A stretch of 64,000 bases of DNA from CAVQGM01 sp963712065. Its GTDB lineage: Bacteria; Actinomycetota; Acidimicrobiia; Acidimicrobiales; Acidimicrobilacustridaceae. The stretch covers positions 1,798,001-1,862,000 of the forward strand of contig CAVQGM010000001.1 in the NCBI GenBank assembly GCA_963712065.1, written 5' to 3'. The position numbers were made by a program, and so were the translations under genes. This document shows positions 1 through 7,168 of the stretch, piece by piece. The notes under the pieces were generated by a model. It was not told where the DNA came from. It was given only the letters and a program-made list of their open reading frames with translations, and did no database searches. Position 1 is the stretch's first letter; every line of letters begins with the position of its first letter.

Positions 1-2
1 CC

Positions 3-923
3 GGTGACTTCTTCCGGGGCACGTTCCTCGGGAACACCGCCGTCGGCACCGTCCCCTCGGGCGTGGCCGCGGATCCGTCCAAGGGCGGCCCCGGCAACCC
101 GACTGGCACCTGCCCCGACGCGCCGGCCCTGCAGGAGAACGACGCCACCGGCATCACCGCCGCCCAGTACCAGAACGCCATCCAGCCGTACTCGGCCGGC
201 CAGTGGATCTTCCAGGGCAACAACTCCCTGAACCCCACGGTCGACAAGCGACGCGGCTCGCGCATCCTGAACCTGACCGCGGTGTCCGACGGCAACCCGA
301 CGACCCGGAATGCGTCCGAGCCCATCTCGCTCGGCACCACCTCGGGCTCGACCACGATCACCTCGCCTGATCCCGACGGTGGTGGCCCCCTCGCCGCCCC
401 CGAGCGGTTCACCAACGTGAACCAGGGTGCAACGGTCACCGGTACGGGCATCCCCGCCGGCGCCACGATCGTGTCGGTCACCAACCCGACCACCGCGGTC
501 ATCTCCGCGGCCGCCACCGCGACGGGCACGGCGACCGACGCCCGGATCACCTCGATCCCGATCGTCCCGGTCACCTGGTTCACCGCCGGCCTCGGCTCGT
601 GGCTGCCGGGTACGCCGTCGGGCACGAACCCGCGCGGTCCGGTCACCGAGGACCAGGTCGCGCTGAACAACGCGGCCGCGGACTACACCGGTGTCCGCCT
701 CGTGTTCAACGTGCTCGACTCGAACTCGCCGAACTACCTCGACGCCCGTGCCATCGTCGGGTTCAACAACGTGCCGGCCGGGGCCAAGTCGCCGCTGTGC
801 AACAACGCCAACGCCACGACGATCCGCTCGTCGGGCTTCGCGCCGCTGCCCACGACGGCGCCGGCCACCGTCGACCCGAACGCCAACCTGGCCGGGTCGA
901 ACTGCCGCCGGTACAACCCCTAG
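3..923 (+). CDS. Secreted PstS-like substrate-binding protein, C-terminal part (5' end outside window)
   Basis: The reading frame is open from the first bases, so the start and any signal peptide lie upstream; about 306 residues are visible. The end, with a segment like SPNYLDARAIVGF followed by a paired-Cys region and a GFAPLP motif, resembles the C-terminus of actinobacterial PstS-like phosphate-binding proteins, and the related gene at 7168 supports this. A module around residues 137-175 has the pattern VTGTGIPAGATI, which recurs in phage and bacterial surface proteins and looks inserted into the binding fold. No membrane segment or sorting signal is seen at the C-terminus. A perfect hairpin follows the stop. 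Function is by inference; phosphate binding is not shown. Confidence 0.55.
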   Translation, partial: GDFFRGTFLGNTAVGTVPSGVAADPSKGGPGNPTGTCPDAPALQENDATGITAAQYQNAIQPYSAGQWIFQGNNSLNPTVDKRRGSRILNLTAVSDGNPTTRNASEPISLGTTSGSTTITSPDPDGGGPLAAPERFTNVNQGATVTGTGIPAGATIVSVTNPTTAVISAAATATGTATDARITSIPIVPVTWFTAGLGSWLPGTPSGTNPRGPVTEDQVALNNAAADYTGVRLVFNVLDSNSPNYLDARAIVGFNNVPAGAKSPLCNNANATTIRSSGFAPLPTTAPATVDPNANLAGSNCRRYNP

Positions 924-937
924 TCCCACGCACCGCA

Positions 938-971
938 GTCGTCCGGGGCGGGTGAGCCCGCCCCGGACGAC
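938..971 (+). terminator. Perfect 15-bp hairpin terminator
   Basis: GTCGTCCGGGGCGGG, a 4-base TGAG loop, then the exact reverse complement. It lies 15 bases after the stop of the upstream binding-protein gene and about 60 bases before the next start. There is no T-run, as is common for terminators in high-GC actinobacteria. It should separate transcription of the two genes. Confidence 0.75.
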
Positions 972-1029
972 ATCGGTGCTCGCTCCACCCTCCCTCACCC
1001 CTTCCCGTCTTCCTCTCGAAGGAGCCCCC

Positions 1030-2763
1030 TTGTCCACTCCACCATCCACCCGTCGCACCAGAGCGGTCGCGCTGGTCGCGCTGGTCGCGCTGCTGCTGGG
1101 CAGCCTCTGGGCCGGCGCCGCCGGCGCCGATACGCCCACCCCGCCGTCGTCGGGCCCGTTCACGCTGAGCGTGACGACCGGCGGCAACACCTACACGTAT
1201 CCGGCCAACAACGCCGGTGGTTCCGTGACCGGGCCGACCATCCCCAACGTGACCGACGGTCAGCTGGCCACGGTGGACGTGAGCATCCCGGGTGGCGGCG
1301 CCATCGCCGTCGTCGACGTCCGCCAGTGCAAGGGCGGCGTGTCGGTCAACAACCTGGGCGACTTCGACCCGTTCCAGACCAACCTGTGCTCGACCGTGGT
1401 CCTCGGGGCCGGCTCCGGCAACGCCGTCGCCGGAGCCTACGCAACGTCGGGCCCGCTCGCGCCGGGCACGGCCTCGACCAGCGTGCCGTTCAACCTCGGC
1501 ACCGGCAGCGCGCCGACCATCGCCGACCCGTTCGGCGGGCCGGACCTGCCCGGCTTCAGCTGCGACGCGGCCAACCCGTGCCAGCTCGTCGTGTTCACGA
1601 GCGTCGCCTCGGGCGGCGGCTCCCTCAACTACCAGAGCTTCCCGATCAACTTCGCCTCGACGGCCCCTCCGGGCGCGCCGGGCACCCCCGTGGCCACCGC
1701 CGGCAGCAACGGCGCGGCCAACCTGAGCTGGACGGCCGCGCCGGGCGCGGCGAGCTACACCGTCGCCTCGACCCCGACCGGCGCGAGCTGCACCGTGGCC
1801 AGCGGCGGTTCGGGCACCTCGGCGAGCTGCACCGGCCTCGCGGTCTTCACGCCGTACTCCTTCGTGGTGACCGCGGTGAACCCGTTCGGCACCGCCGCCT
1901 CGGCGGCATCGAACAGCGTCACCTCGTCGCCGACGGCGCCGACCATCACCGGTGCCAACGCCGGCAACGAGTCGATCCTCGTGAACTGGAGCCCCGCTGG
2001 CGTCGAGCCGACGGGCTACCAGATCGTCGCCCTCCCGGGTTCGTCCACCCAGAACGTGACCCCGCCGGCGACGTCGGGCACCGTCTCGGGTCTCACCAAC
2101 GGCACGGCCTACACGGTGACCGTCGTGGCCCTCTACCCCGGTGGCAACAGCGTCAGCTCGGCGGCGGTCGGTCCGGTCACGCCGACCGGTCAGTTCGTCA
2201 CCCAGACGTTCACCGTCACCCGGCCCGTCGGTGCACTCCTCATCGGCGAGGACTGCTCCGGTGTCACCGGTGGCCAGAACTCGGCAGCGGGCAACCCGGT
2301 CATGGGCGTGCCCAACCAGAACTGCAACATCGACCTGGGCACGGCCTCGATCAACCCGAGCGGCACCTACTACACCGCCAACGGGAACATCCAGAACGTG
2401 ACCGTGCTCGACACCCGTGACGACGACCTCGGGTGGACGGTGACCGCGTCGCTGACCCCGTTCACGACGCCCGGGCCCCCGGCCGACGCGTTCGATCCGT
2501 GCAACTTCGGCCTGGCGCCGTCGGTGACCGAGATCGGTGCGCCCACCGGCTACACCCAGGCGTCCACCGCCGGTCCGGCCGTCGCTCCGAACTGTGCCCC
2601 CCCCACCGGCGGCTACGGCACGCCTCGGATCGTCGCCGAGGCGGCTCCGCTCGGCGGCCTGGGCTTCACCATCGTGTCCGGCTCGGTCAACCTCCAGATC
2701 CCGGTGACCGCCGATGCCGGTCAGTACACCGCCGTCCTCACCTTCACGCTGCTCACGAAGTGA
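1030..2763 (+). CDS. WxL-like cell-surface protein with neocarzinostatin-like and two fibronectin type III domains
   Basis: 577 residues from a TTG start chosen for the AAGGAG ribosome site just upstream and because it gives a clean signal peptide (residues 1-33). Residues 40-200 form a neocarzinostatin-like domain with cysteine pairs C100/C120 and C168/C174. Residues about 203-385 are two fibronectin type III repeats. Residues 395-577 resemble the WxL surface domain: VLDTR then a GWTV motif (W469) and a C-terminal YTAVLTFTL, where the usual second Trp is Phe (F572). In Firmicutes WxL domains bind the wall non-covalently alongside a DUF916 protein, and such a protein is encoded next. The neocarzinostatin-like half is a close paralogue of that at 5921. 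The WxL assignment is by pattern and moderately sure. Confidence 0.7.
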   Translation: MSTPPSTRRTRAVALVALVALLLGSLWAGAAGADTPTPPSSGPFTLSVTTGGNTYTYPANNAGGSVTGPTIPNVTDGQLATVDVSIPGGGAIAVVDVRQCKGGVSVNNLGDFDPFQTNLCSTVVLGAGSGNAVAGAYATSGPLAPGTASTSVPFNLGTGSAPTIADPFGGPDLPGFSCDAANPCQLVVFTSVASGGGSLNYQSFPINFASTAPPGAPGTPVATAGSNGAANLSWTAAPGAASYTVASTPTGASCTVASGGSGTSASCTGLAVFTPYSFVVTAVNPFGTAASAASNSVTSSPTAPTITGANAGNESILVNWSPAGVEPTGYQIVALPGSSTQNVTPPATSGTVSGLTNGTAYTVTVVALYPGGNSVSSAAVGPVTPTGQFVTQTFTVTRPVGALLIGEDCSGVTGGQNSAAGNPVMGVPNQNCNIDLGTASINPSGTYYTANGNIQNVTVLDTRDDDLGWTVTASLTPFTTPGPPADAFDPCNFGLAPSVTEIGAPTGYTQASTAGPAVAPNCAPPTGGYGTPRIVAEAAPLGGLGFTIVSGSVNLQIPVTADAGQYTAVLTFTLLTK

Positions 2764-2822
2764 GCTGACGTGCCCACATGAGCCGATGAGCATCTGAGCT
2801 CGGGCTCAGCAGCACCTCGATG

Positions 2823-2855
2823 AGGGGTGGAGTGGTCTCCGACCGCTCCACCCCT
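2823..2855 (+). terminator. Hairpin terminator after the WxL-like gene
   Basis: Stem AGGGGTGGAG paired with CTCCACCCCT, with an inner GGTC/GACC stem, followed by GGTCTTGTCC. It sits between the WxL-like gene and the DUF916 gene, so these are probably separate transcripts or are joined by read-through. Confidence 0.7.
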
Positions 2856-2890
2856 GGTCTTGTCCCCGCCCGCGCACCGGTCTGGATCCC

Positions 2891-3946
2891 ATGCCTCCCA
2901 TCGCCCGTCGCCCCCGCCCGATCATCCTCGCCGTCGCCGTCGTCCTGGGGCTGCTCGTCGCCGGGGCGATGCCGGCGACCGCCCAGGAGGAACCGCCGCC
3001 ACGGCCGACCTCGCAGTGGGCGGTCACCCCTACTGGTGAGGACCAGACCCAGCCCGGCGATCGGAGCGACTTCTCCTTCGACCTGGCCGCCGGCGCCACG
3101 GTCCGAGACGGCGTCACCGTGTTCAACTTCGGGCAGACGCAGCTCGAGTTCACGCTGTACGCCACCGATGCCCGCAACACCGCCGAGGGCCAGCTCGACC
3201 TGCTCCGGGCCGACGAGACCGCCACCGACGCCGGCACCTGGGTCCAGCTCGAGCAGAGCTCGATCATCCTCGAGCCTCAGCAGGGCCGCACCGTCCCCTT
3301 CACCCTCACCGTCCCGTCCGATGCCAGCCCCGGCGACCACGTCGGCGGCATCGTGGTGTCGTCGCGGGAGGAGGCCGTCGACGCCGAGGGGAACCGAGTG
3401 CTCGTCGACAACCGAGCGGGGGTGCCCATGTTCGTGCGCGTCGACGGCCCGCTCACCCCGTCGCTGGTCATCGAGCAGATGTCGTCGAAGTACGCTCGGC
3501 CGTTCGCCTCCGGTGGGAACGGCGACCTCGACGTCACCTACACGGTGCGCAACAACGGCAACGTGCGCCTCGGTGCCGACCAGGCGATCGCCGTCAAGGC
3601 ACCGTTCGGGTTCACCCTGGATGAACAGGAGCCCCCGCCGATCCCGGAGCTGCTCCCGGGCTCCTCGGTCACGGTGACGGCCCGGTTCACCGGGGTGTTC
3701 CCCGCCATCGTCTTGACCACCGAGGTCACCCTCACCCCCACCTCCGAGGTGCCCGTCGAACCGGCGCCCGAGAAGGTCGTGCGCACGATCGTCACGTGGG
3801 CCGTGCCCTGGCTGTTCCTGCTGGTCCTGGCGGTGCTGGCCGTCGTGGCGTTCCTGCTCGTACGGGCCCGGTCCCGCCGACGGCCTCTGCCGCCGCCCAC
3901 CTCCGCGCCGCCGTCGCCCCCCGTGGCGGCATCCGCGCCGCGCTGA
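2891..3946 (+). CDS. DUF916/DUF3324 WxL-interacting-type membrane protein
   Basis: 351 residues from ATG. A signal peptide (about 1-31, ending ATAQE) precedes a DUF916-type domain (about 40-165) with the family's P-G-D pattern and the DHVGGIVVSS segment. A second Ig-like DUF3324-type domain (165-285) follows, then one C-terminal membrane helix (298-320) with a short basic Pro-rich tail. In Firmicutes this architecture is the WxL-interacting protein that bridges WxL proteins and peptidoglycan, and here a WxL-like protein lies just upstream. No Shine-Dalgarno site is obvious. The next gene starts 15 bases after its stop, so the two are probably co-transcribed. The domain call is confident; partner binding is inferred. 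Confidence 0.82.
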   Translation: MPPIARRPRPIILAVAVVLGLLVAGAMPATAQEEPPPRPTSQWAVTPTGEDQTQPGDRSDFSFDLAAGATVRDGVTVFNFGQTQLEFTLYATDARNTAEGQLDLLRADETATDAGTWVQLEQSSIILEPQQGRTVPFTLTVPSDASPGDHVGGIVVSSREEAVDAEGNRVLVDNRAGVPMFVRVDGPLTPSLVIEQMSSKYARPFASGGNGDLDVTYTVRNNGNVRLGADQAIAVKAPFGFTLDEQEPPPIPELLPGSSVTVTARFTGVFPAIVLTTEVTLTPTSEVPVEPAPEKVVRTIVTWAVPWLFLLVLAVLAVVAFLLVRARSRRRPLPPPTSAPPSPPVAASAPR

Positions 3947-3960
3947 CCCACCCGGCCGCC

Positions 3961-4881
3961 GTGCCGCCCAGCCGACGTTCCCGAGCGCTGCGGTCGTCGC
4001 TCGTCGCGCTCGTGCTGGTGATCGCGGTCGTGGCCGGCGCGCTCGCGCCCGACCCGACCGGCGCCCAGGAGGCCCCCGCCGTGTTCCCCGTCGTCCCCGC
4101 CGCCGAGCCGGGGCAGAAGATCCAGGTCGACCTGGTCGGCTGGCCGGTCGGCGGTGTCGACGTCACCGTGTGCGGCAACGAGGCCCGCCGCGGCAGTGTC
4201 GACTGCGTGCTCGCCGGATCGACCACGACGGAGATCCGCGCCGACGGTCGGGGCGCGGCCGGTCTGACCATCGCCGTCCCCCCGGTGCCCTGCCCGTGCG
4301 TCATCCGCGCCAGTACGAACGCCGGCGGCCTCGTGGCCGTGGCGCCGTTCGAGGTGATCGGCGCCCCCGTCGAGCCCATCCCGCAGCCGGCGATCGCCGC
4401 CGGCTTCCCCCCCGAGGGCCTCACCGTCACCGCCGAGGTCGAGGCCGAGCCGTCGCTGGCCGCCGCGTTCGGGGCCGAGGCCCGGCGCACGCTGACCGTC
4501 GTCGTACGCAACGACGCCGCCGTCGCCTCCCCGCCGCTCAGCATCGACACCGCCGTCGGCCGCTCGGCCGAGTCGGGGGAGCCGCTGGCCGTGGTCGAGC
4601 TCGGTCGCCTCGAGCCCGGCGCGCAGGAGTCCGTCGAGGTGCCGTTCATCCTCGACCCGCCGGCCTACGGCGACTACGTCGCCTTCGGCCGCGTGCTCGG
4701 TGCCAACACCGCGGTGCCCTTCGCCGTCACCACCGGGAACGTGCTGTGGGGGTGGGCCGCCGTGCTCGTCGTGGCGATGGGCGCGGTCGTCGTGGTGGTC
4801 GCTCGCCGGATGCGCCGGATGCGCCGGTCGGCCGGGCACAGGACCGACCCCGAGGTTGCCGTCAACCGACCGGCAGGTTGA
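3961..4881 (+). CDS. Secreted membrane-anchored protein with neocarzinostatin-like domain
   Basis: 306 residues from GTG, 15 bases after the DUF916 gene. A signal peptide (about 1-35) is followed by a compact neocarzinostatin-like Ig domain (40-120) with two cysteine pairs, C71/C82 and C111/C113, spaced much as in neocarzinostatin itself (10 and 5). A second Ig-like region (about 140-255), perhaps CARDB-like, precedes a membrane helix (262-281) and a strongly basic cytoplasmic tail. It is predicted to present both domains outside the membrane. A GTCAACC/GGTTGAC hairpin overlaps the stop codon and may act as a weak terminator. No catalytic motif is seen; an adhesive or scaffolding role is only a guess. 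Confidence 0.68.
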   Translation: MPPSRRSRALRSSLVALVLVIAVVAGALAPDPTGAQEAPAVFPVVPAAEPGQKIQVDLVGWPVGGVDVTVCGNEARRGSVDCVLAGSTTTEIRADGRGAAGLTIAVPPVPCPCVIRASTNAGGLVAVAPFEVIGAPVEPIPQPAIAAGFPPEGLTVTAEVEAEPSLAAAFGAEARRTLTVVVRNDAAVASPPLSIDTAVGRSAESGEPLAVVELGRLEPGAQESVEVPFILDPPAYGDYVAFGRVLGANTAVPFAVTTGNVLWGWAAVLVVAMGAVVVVVARRMRRMRRSAGHRTDPEVAVNRPAG

Positions 4882-4980
4882 CGACAGGCGAACTCTCGCG
4901 AGGTGGTCGGGGGTCGCGGCTGCGGGCGGACGGGGCCTCGCTAGGTTCCGCCCGGATCCGAGCTGCAGGAGTCGTTCGCC

Positions 4981-5766
4981 GTGAAAGAGCTTTCCCCCAA
5001 GAACGTCGCGATCATCGCCTTGCTCGTCGTGGCCGTCGGCCTCGGCGGGGTCTTCCTCGGCCGGAGCCTGGTCGACCAGGCCGGCTCCGATGCCGAGGAG
5101 GCGGCATCCGCCGAGACGGCGACCACCGAGGCTCCCACGTCGACCACGGCCGCCCCTGGCGATCCCGCCGCATCGGCGGACGGCGGCGGCGCGACCGAGG
5201 GGGGCGGCGACGGAGTCGGCAGCGGGGCCGTGCCCGCCGTCGAGCCGCCCCCGGCCCCGGGTGAGCTCCGACCGGTCGAGTCGGCCAGCGGGGCCCGCTA
5301 CGCCTATCAGAACTCCGAGGACGCACGCGGCAGCACCGGTACCGTGCCGCCGCCGGTGCTCCCGGTGCGGGTCAGCATGAGCAGCCTCTCGGGTCTGCGT
5401 GACGGTGACCCGGTCAACATCCGGGTCGAAGCGGTCGACTCGCAGATCTTCGGCTTCGATGCCCGCATCTGCCGAGCCGACGCGGTGATCGTCAACGACT
5501 TCGACTACAACCCGCTCACCAACCCCCAGTGCTCGGACTACGCCTTCTCGTCCGGCTCGGACGGACCCATCCGGGTCGCTGCCGACGCCGCCGCCCAGGT
5601 GGCCGAGGGCTCGATCCGCGTGGGTATGGGCACGGTCGAGTTCGAGACCGTCGACGGTGGGACGGCCCGCGTCACGTGCGACCGGGCCAACCCCTGCAAG
5701 CTGGTGCTGAAGCTCCAGGTTCCCTACGGGTTCGGGTTCCAGGAGTTCCCGTTCTCGTGGGCGTGA
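4981..5766 (+). CDS. Membrane-anchored protein with C-terminal neocarzinostatin-like domain
   Basis: 261 residues from GTG. The N-terminus is a signal anchor (helix about 7-30) with no clear cleavage site, then a 70-residue Ala/Thr/Gly/Glu-rich linker. Residues 115-261 form the neocarzinostatin-like domain: DGDPV near the start, C164/C184 (20 apart) and C233/C239 in a TCDRANPCKLV context almost identical to the paralogues at 1030 and 5921. The protein should sit outside the membrane as a tethered domain. It is one of at least five such proteins in the first 9.3 kb. No enzyme motif is visible and its ligand, if any, is unknown. Confidence 0.68.
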   Translation: MKELSPKNVAIIALLVVAVGLGGVFLGRSLVDQAGSDAEEAASAETATTEAPTSTTAAPGDPAASADGGGATEGGGDGVGSGAVPAVEPPPAPGELRPVESASGARYAYQNSEDARGSTGTVPPPVLPVRVSMSSLSGLRDGDPVNIRVEAVDSQIFGFDARICRADAVIVNDFDYNPLTNPQCSDYAFSSGSDGPIRVAADAAAQVAEGSIRVGMGTVEFETVDGGTARVTCDRANPCKLVLKLQVPYGFGFQEFPFSWA

Positions 5767-5920
5767 CCGCCGACCAGCCGGTGCTGTTCACCTGATCTTC
5801 AGCCGCCGTTCCTGGCGACGACGATCAGCGCTCATCCGCCTCGTCCACACTCCGACCGACCCGACGCGCGGCCCGGCCGCGCTCCCTCACCCGAGTCCCG
5901 ACACCTTTCAGGAGCGCACG

Positions 5921-7168
5921 TTGACGTCTCGATCGCACCACCGTCGCCTGCTCGTCGCCACGCTGGGAGTGCTCGCTGCGGCCCTGTTCCTCCCGTTCGG
6001 CCCGCTGGCGCTGGCCGACACACCCACCCCGCCGTCGTCCGGCCCACTGACGCTGACCGTCGTGGCCGGCGGGAACACCTACACCTACCCGGCCAACAAC
6101 GCAGCAGGGACCGTGCCGGGCCCGACCATCCCGAACGTGGCCGACGGCCAGGTCGTCGACGTGAACGTCTCCCTCGGCGCCTCGGGCGCCATCGCCGTGG
6201 TCGACGTCCGTCAGTGCAAGAGCGGTGCGGTCATCAGCAACCTCGGTGACTTCGATCCTTTCCAGACCAACAACTGCTCCACGGTCAAGCTCGGCTCGGG
6301 CTCGGGGGACAACGTCGTGGGCGCCTACGCCACGTCTGGGCCCCTGGCCCCCGGGACGCCGTCGGTGACGGTGCCGTTCACGATCGGAGCCGGCACCGCG
6401 CCGGCGATCGAGGATCCGTTCGGTGGGGGAACGCTGCCGGGCTTCACCTGTGGCCCCGGCAACCCGTGCACGCTCGCCGTGTTCGCGAGCATCGCTTCGG
6501 GTGGCGGCTCGCTGAACTACCTGAGCTTCCCCATCACCTTCTCGTCGGGCCCGACCACGACGACGACGCAGGCGCCGACCACGACGACGACGCAGGCGCC
6601 GACCACGACGACGACGCAGGCGCCGACCACGACGACGACGCAGGCGCCGACCACGACGACGACGCAGGCGCCGACCACGACGACGACGCAGGCGCCGACC
6701 ACGACGACGACGCAGGCGCCGACCACGACGACGACGCAGGCGCCGACCACGACGACGACGCAGGCGCCGACCACGACGACGACGCAGGCGCCGACCACGA
6801 CGACGACGCAGGCGCCGACCACGACGACGACGCAGGCGCCGACCACGACCACGACGCAGGATCCGGGCACGACGACGACGACCGCCGACCCGGGCACGAC
6901 GACGACGACCGCCGACCCGGGCACCACGTCCACCACGGTCGACCCGACCTCGACCACCAGCCCGACGGTCGCCGGCACCGGCACCGGCACCGGCACCGGA
7001 ACGGGTGGCGGCTCGGTCTCGGGTGGCACGGTGTCGACCTCGGGCGGGACCCTGCCCCGCACGGGCATCAACGGGACGCTCGTCGCCGCCGGCGTCGTCC
7101 TCCTCGCCGCCGGTGCCCTGCTCGTCGTCGCCTCACGCCGTACCCGTCACGCCACCGACACCCCCTGA
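5921..7168 (+). CDS. LPRTG-anchored surface protein with neocarzinostatin-like domain and Thr-rich repeat stalk
   Basis: 415 residues from TTG, preceded by CAGGAG. Signal peptide 1-32; neocarzinostatin-like domain 40-207 with C99/C119 and C167/C173. Thirteen 8-residue PTTTTTQA-type repeats span residues 211-314, then DPGTTTTTA-type repeats and a Gly/Thr run. The C-terminus is a textbook sorting signal: LPRTG at 378, a hydrophobic helix, then RRTRH. This predicts covalent anchoring to peptidoglycan with the repeats as a wall-spanning stalk. Its N-terminal half closely matches the protein at 1030, pointing to recent duplication. The stop overlaps the next start (ATGA). The only sortase-fold gene nearby lacks its catalytic residues. 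Confidence 0.82.
   Translation: MTSRSHHRRLLVATLGVLAAALFLPFGPLALADTPTPPSSGPLTLTVVAGGNTYTYPANNAAGTVPGPTIPNVADGQVVDVNVSLGASGAIAVVDVRQCKSGAVISNLGDFDPFQTNNCSTVKLGSGSGDNVVGAYATSGPLAPGTPSVTVPFTIGAGTAPAIEDPFGGGTLPGFTCGPGNPCTLAVFASIASGGGSLNYLSFPITFSSGPTTTTTQAPTTTTTQAPTTTTTQAPTTTTTQAPTTTTTQAPTTTTTQAPTTTTTQAPTTTTTQAPTTTTTQAPTTTTTQAPTTTTTQAPTTTTTQAPTTTTTQDPGTTTTTADPGTTTTTADPGTTSTTVDPTSTTSPTVAGTGTGTGTGTGGGSVSGGTVSTSGGTLPRTGINGTLVAAGVVLLAAGALLVVASRRTRHATDTP
6551..6862 (+). repeat. Tandem repeat, 13 copies of a 24-bp unit
   Basis: The unit reads CCGACCACGACGACGACGCA plus GGCG and encodes PTTTTTQA. Copies are essentially identical at DNA level except the last, which has one ACC codon and ends in GAT. Such identity suggests recent expansion and probable copy-number variation. 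The repeat is coding, inside the stalk of the LPRTG protein. Confidence 0.95.

Noticed and set aside
763..2793. Long open frame on the minus strand across the first surface genes
   Set aside because: It is an Arg/Gly-rich shadow caused by high GC, without domain features, and lies opposite clear domain-bearing genes.
6551..6862. Possible CRISPR array
   Set aside because: Repeats are directly abutting with no spacers and encode a Thr-rich stalk.
6517..7071. Valine-rich frame antisense to the repeat stalk
   Set aside because: Mechanical translation of the repeat on the other strand; no ribosome site or plausible fold.
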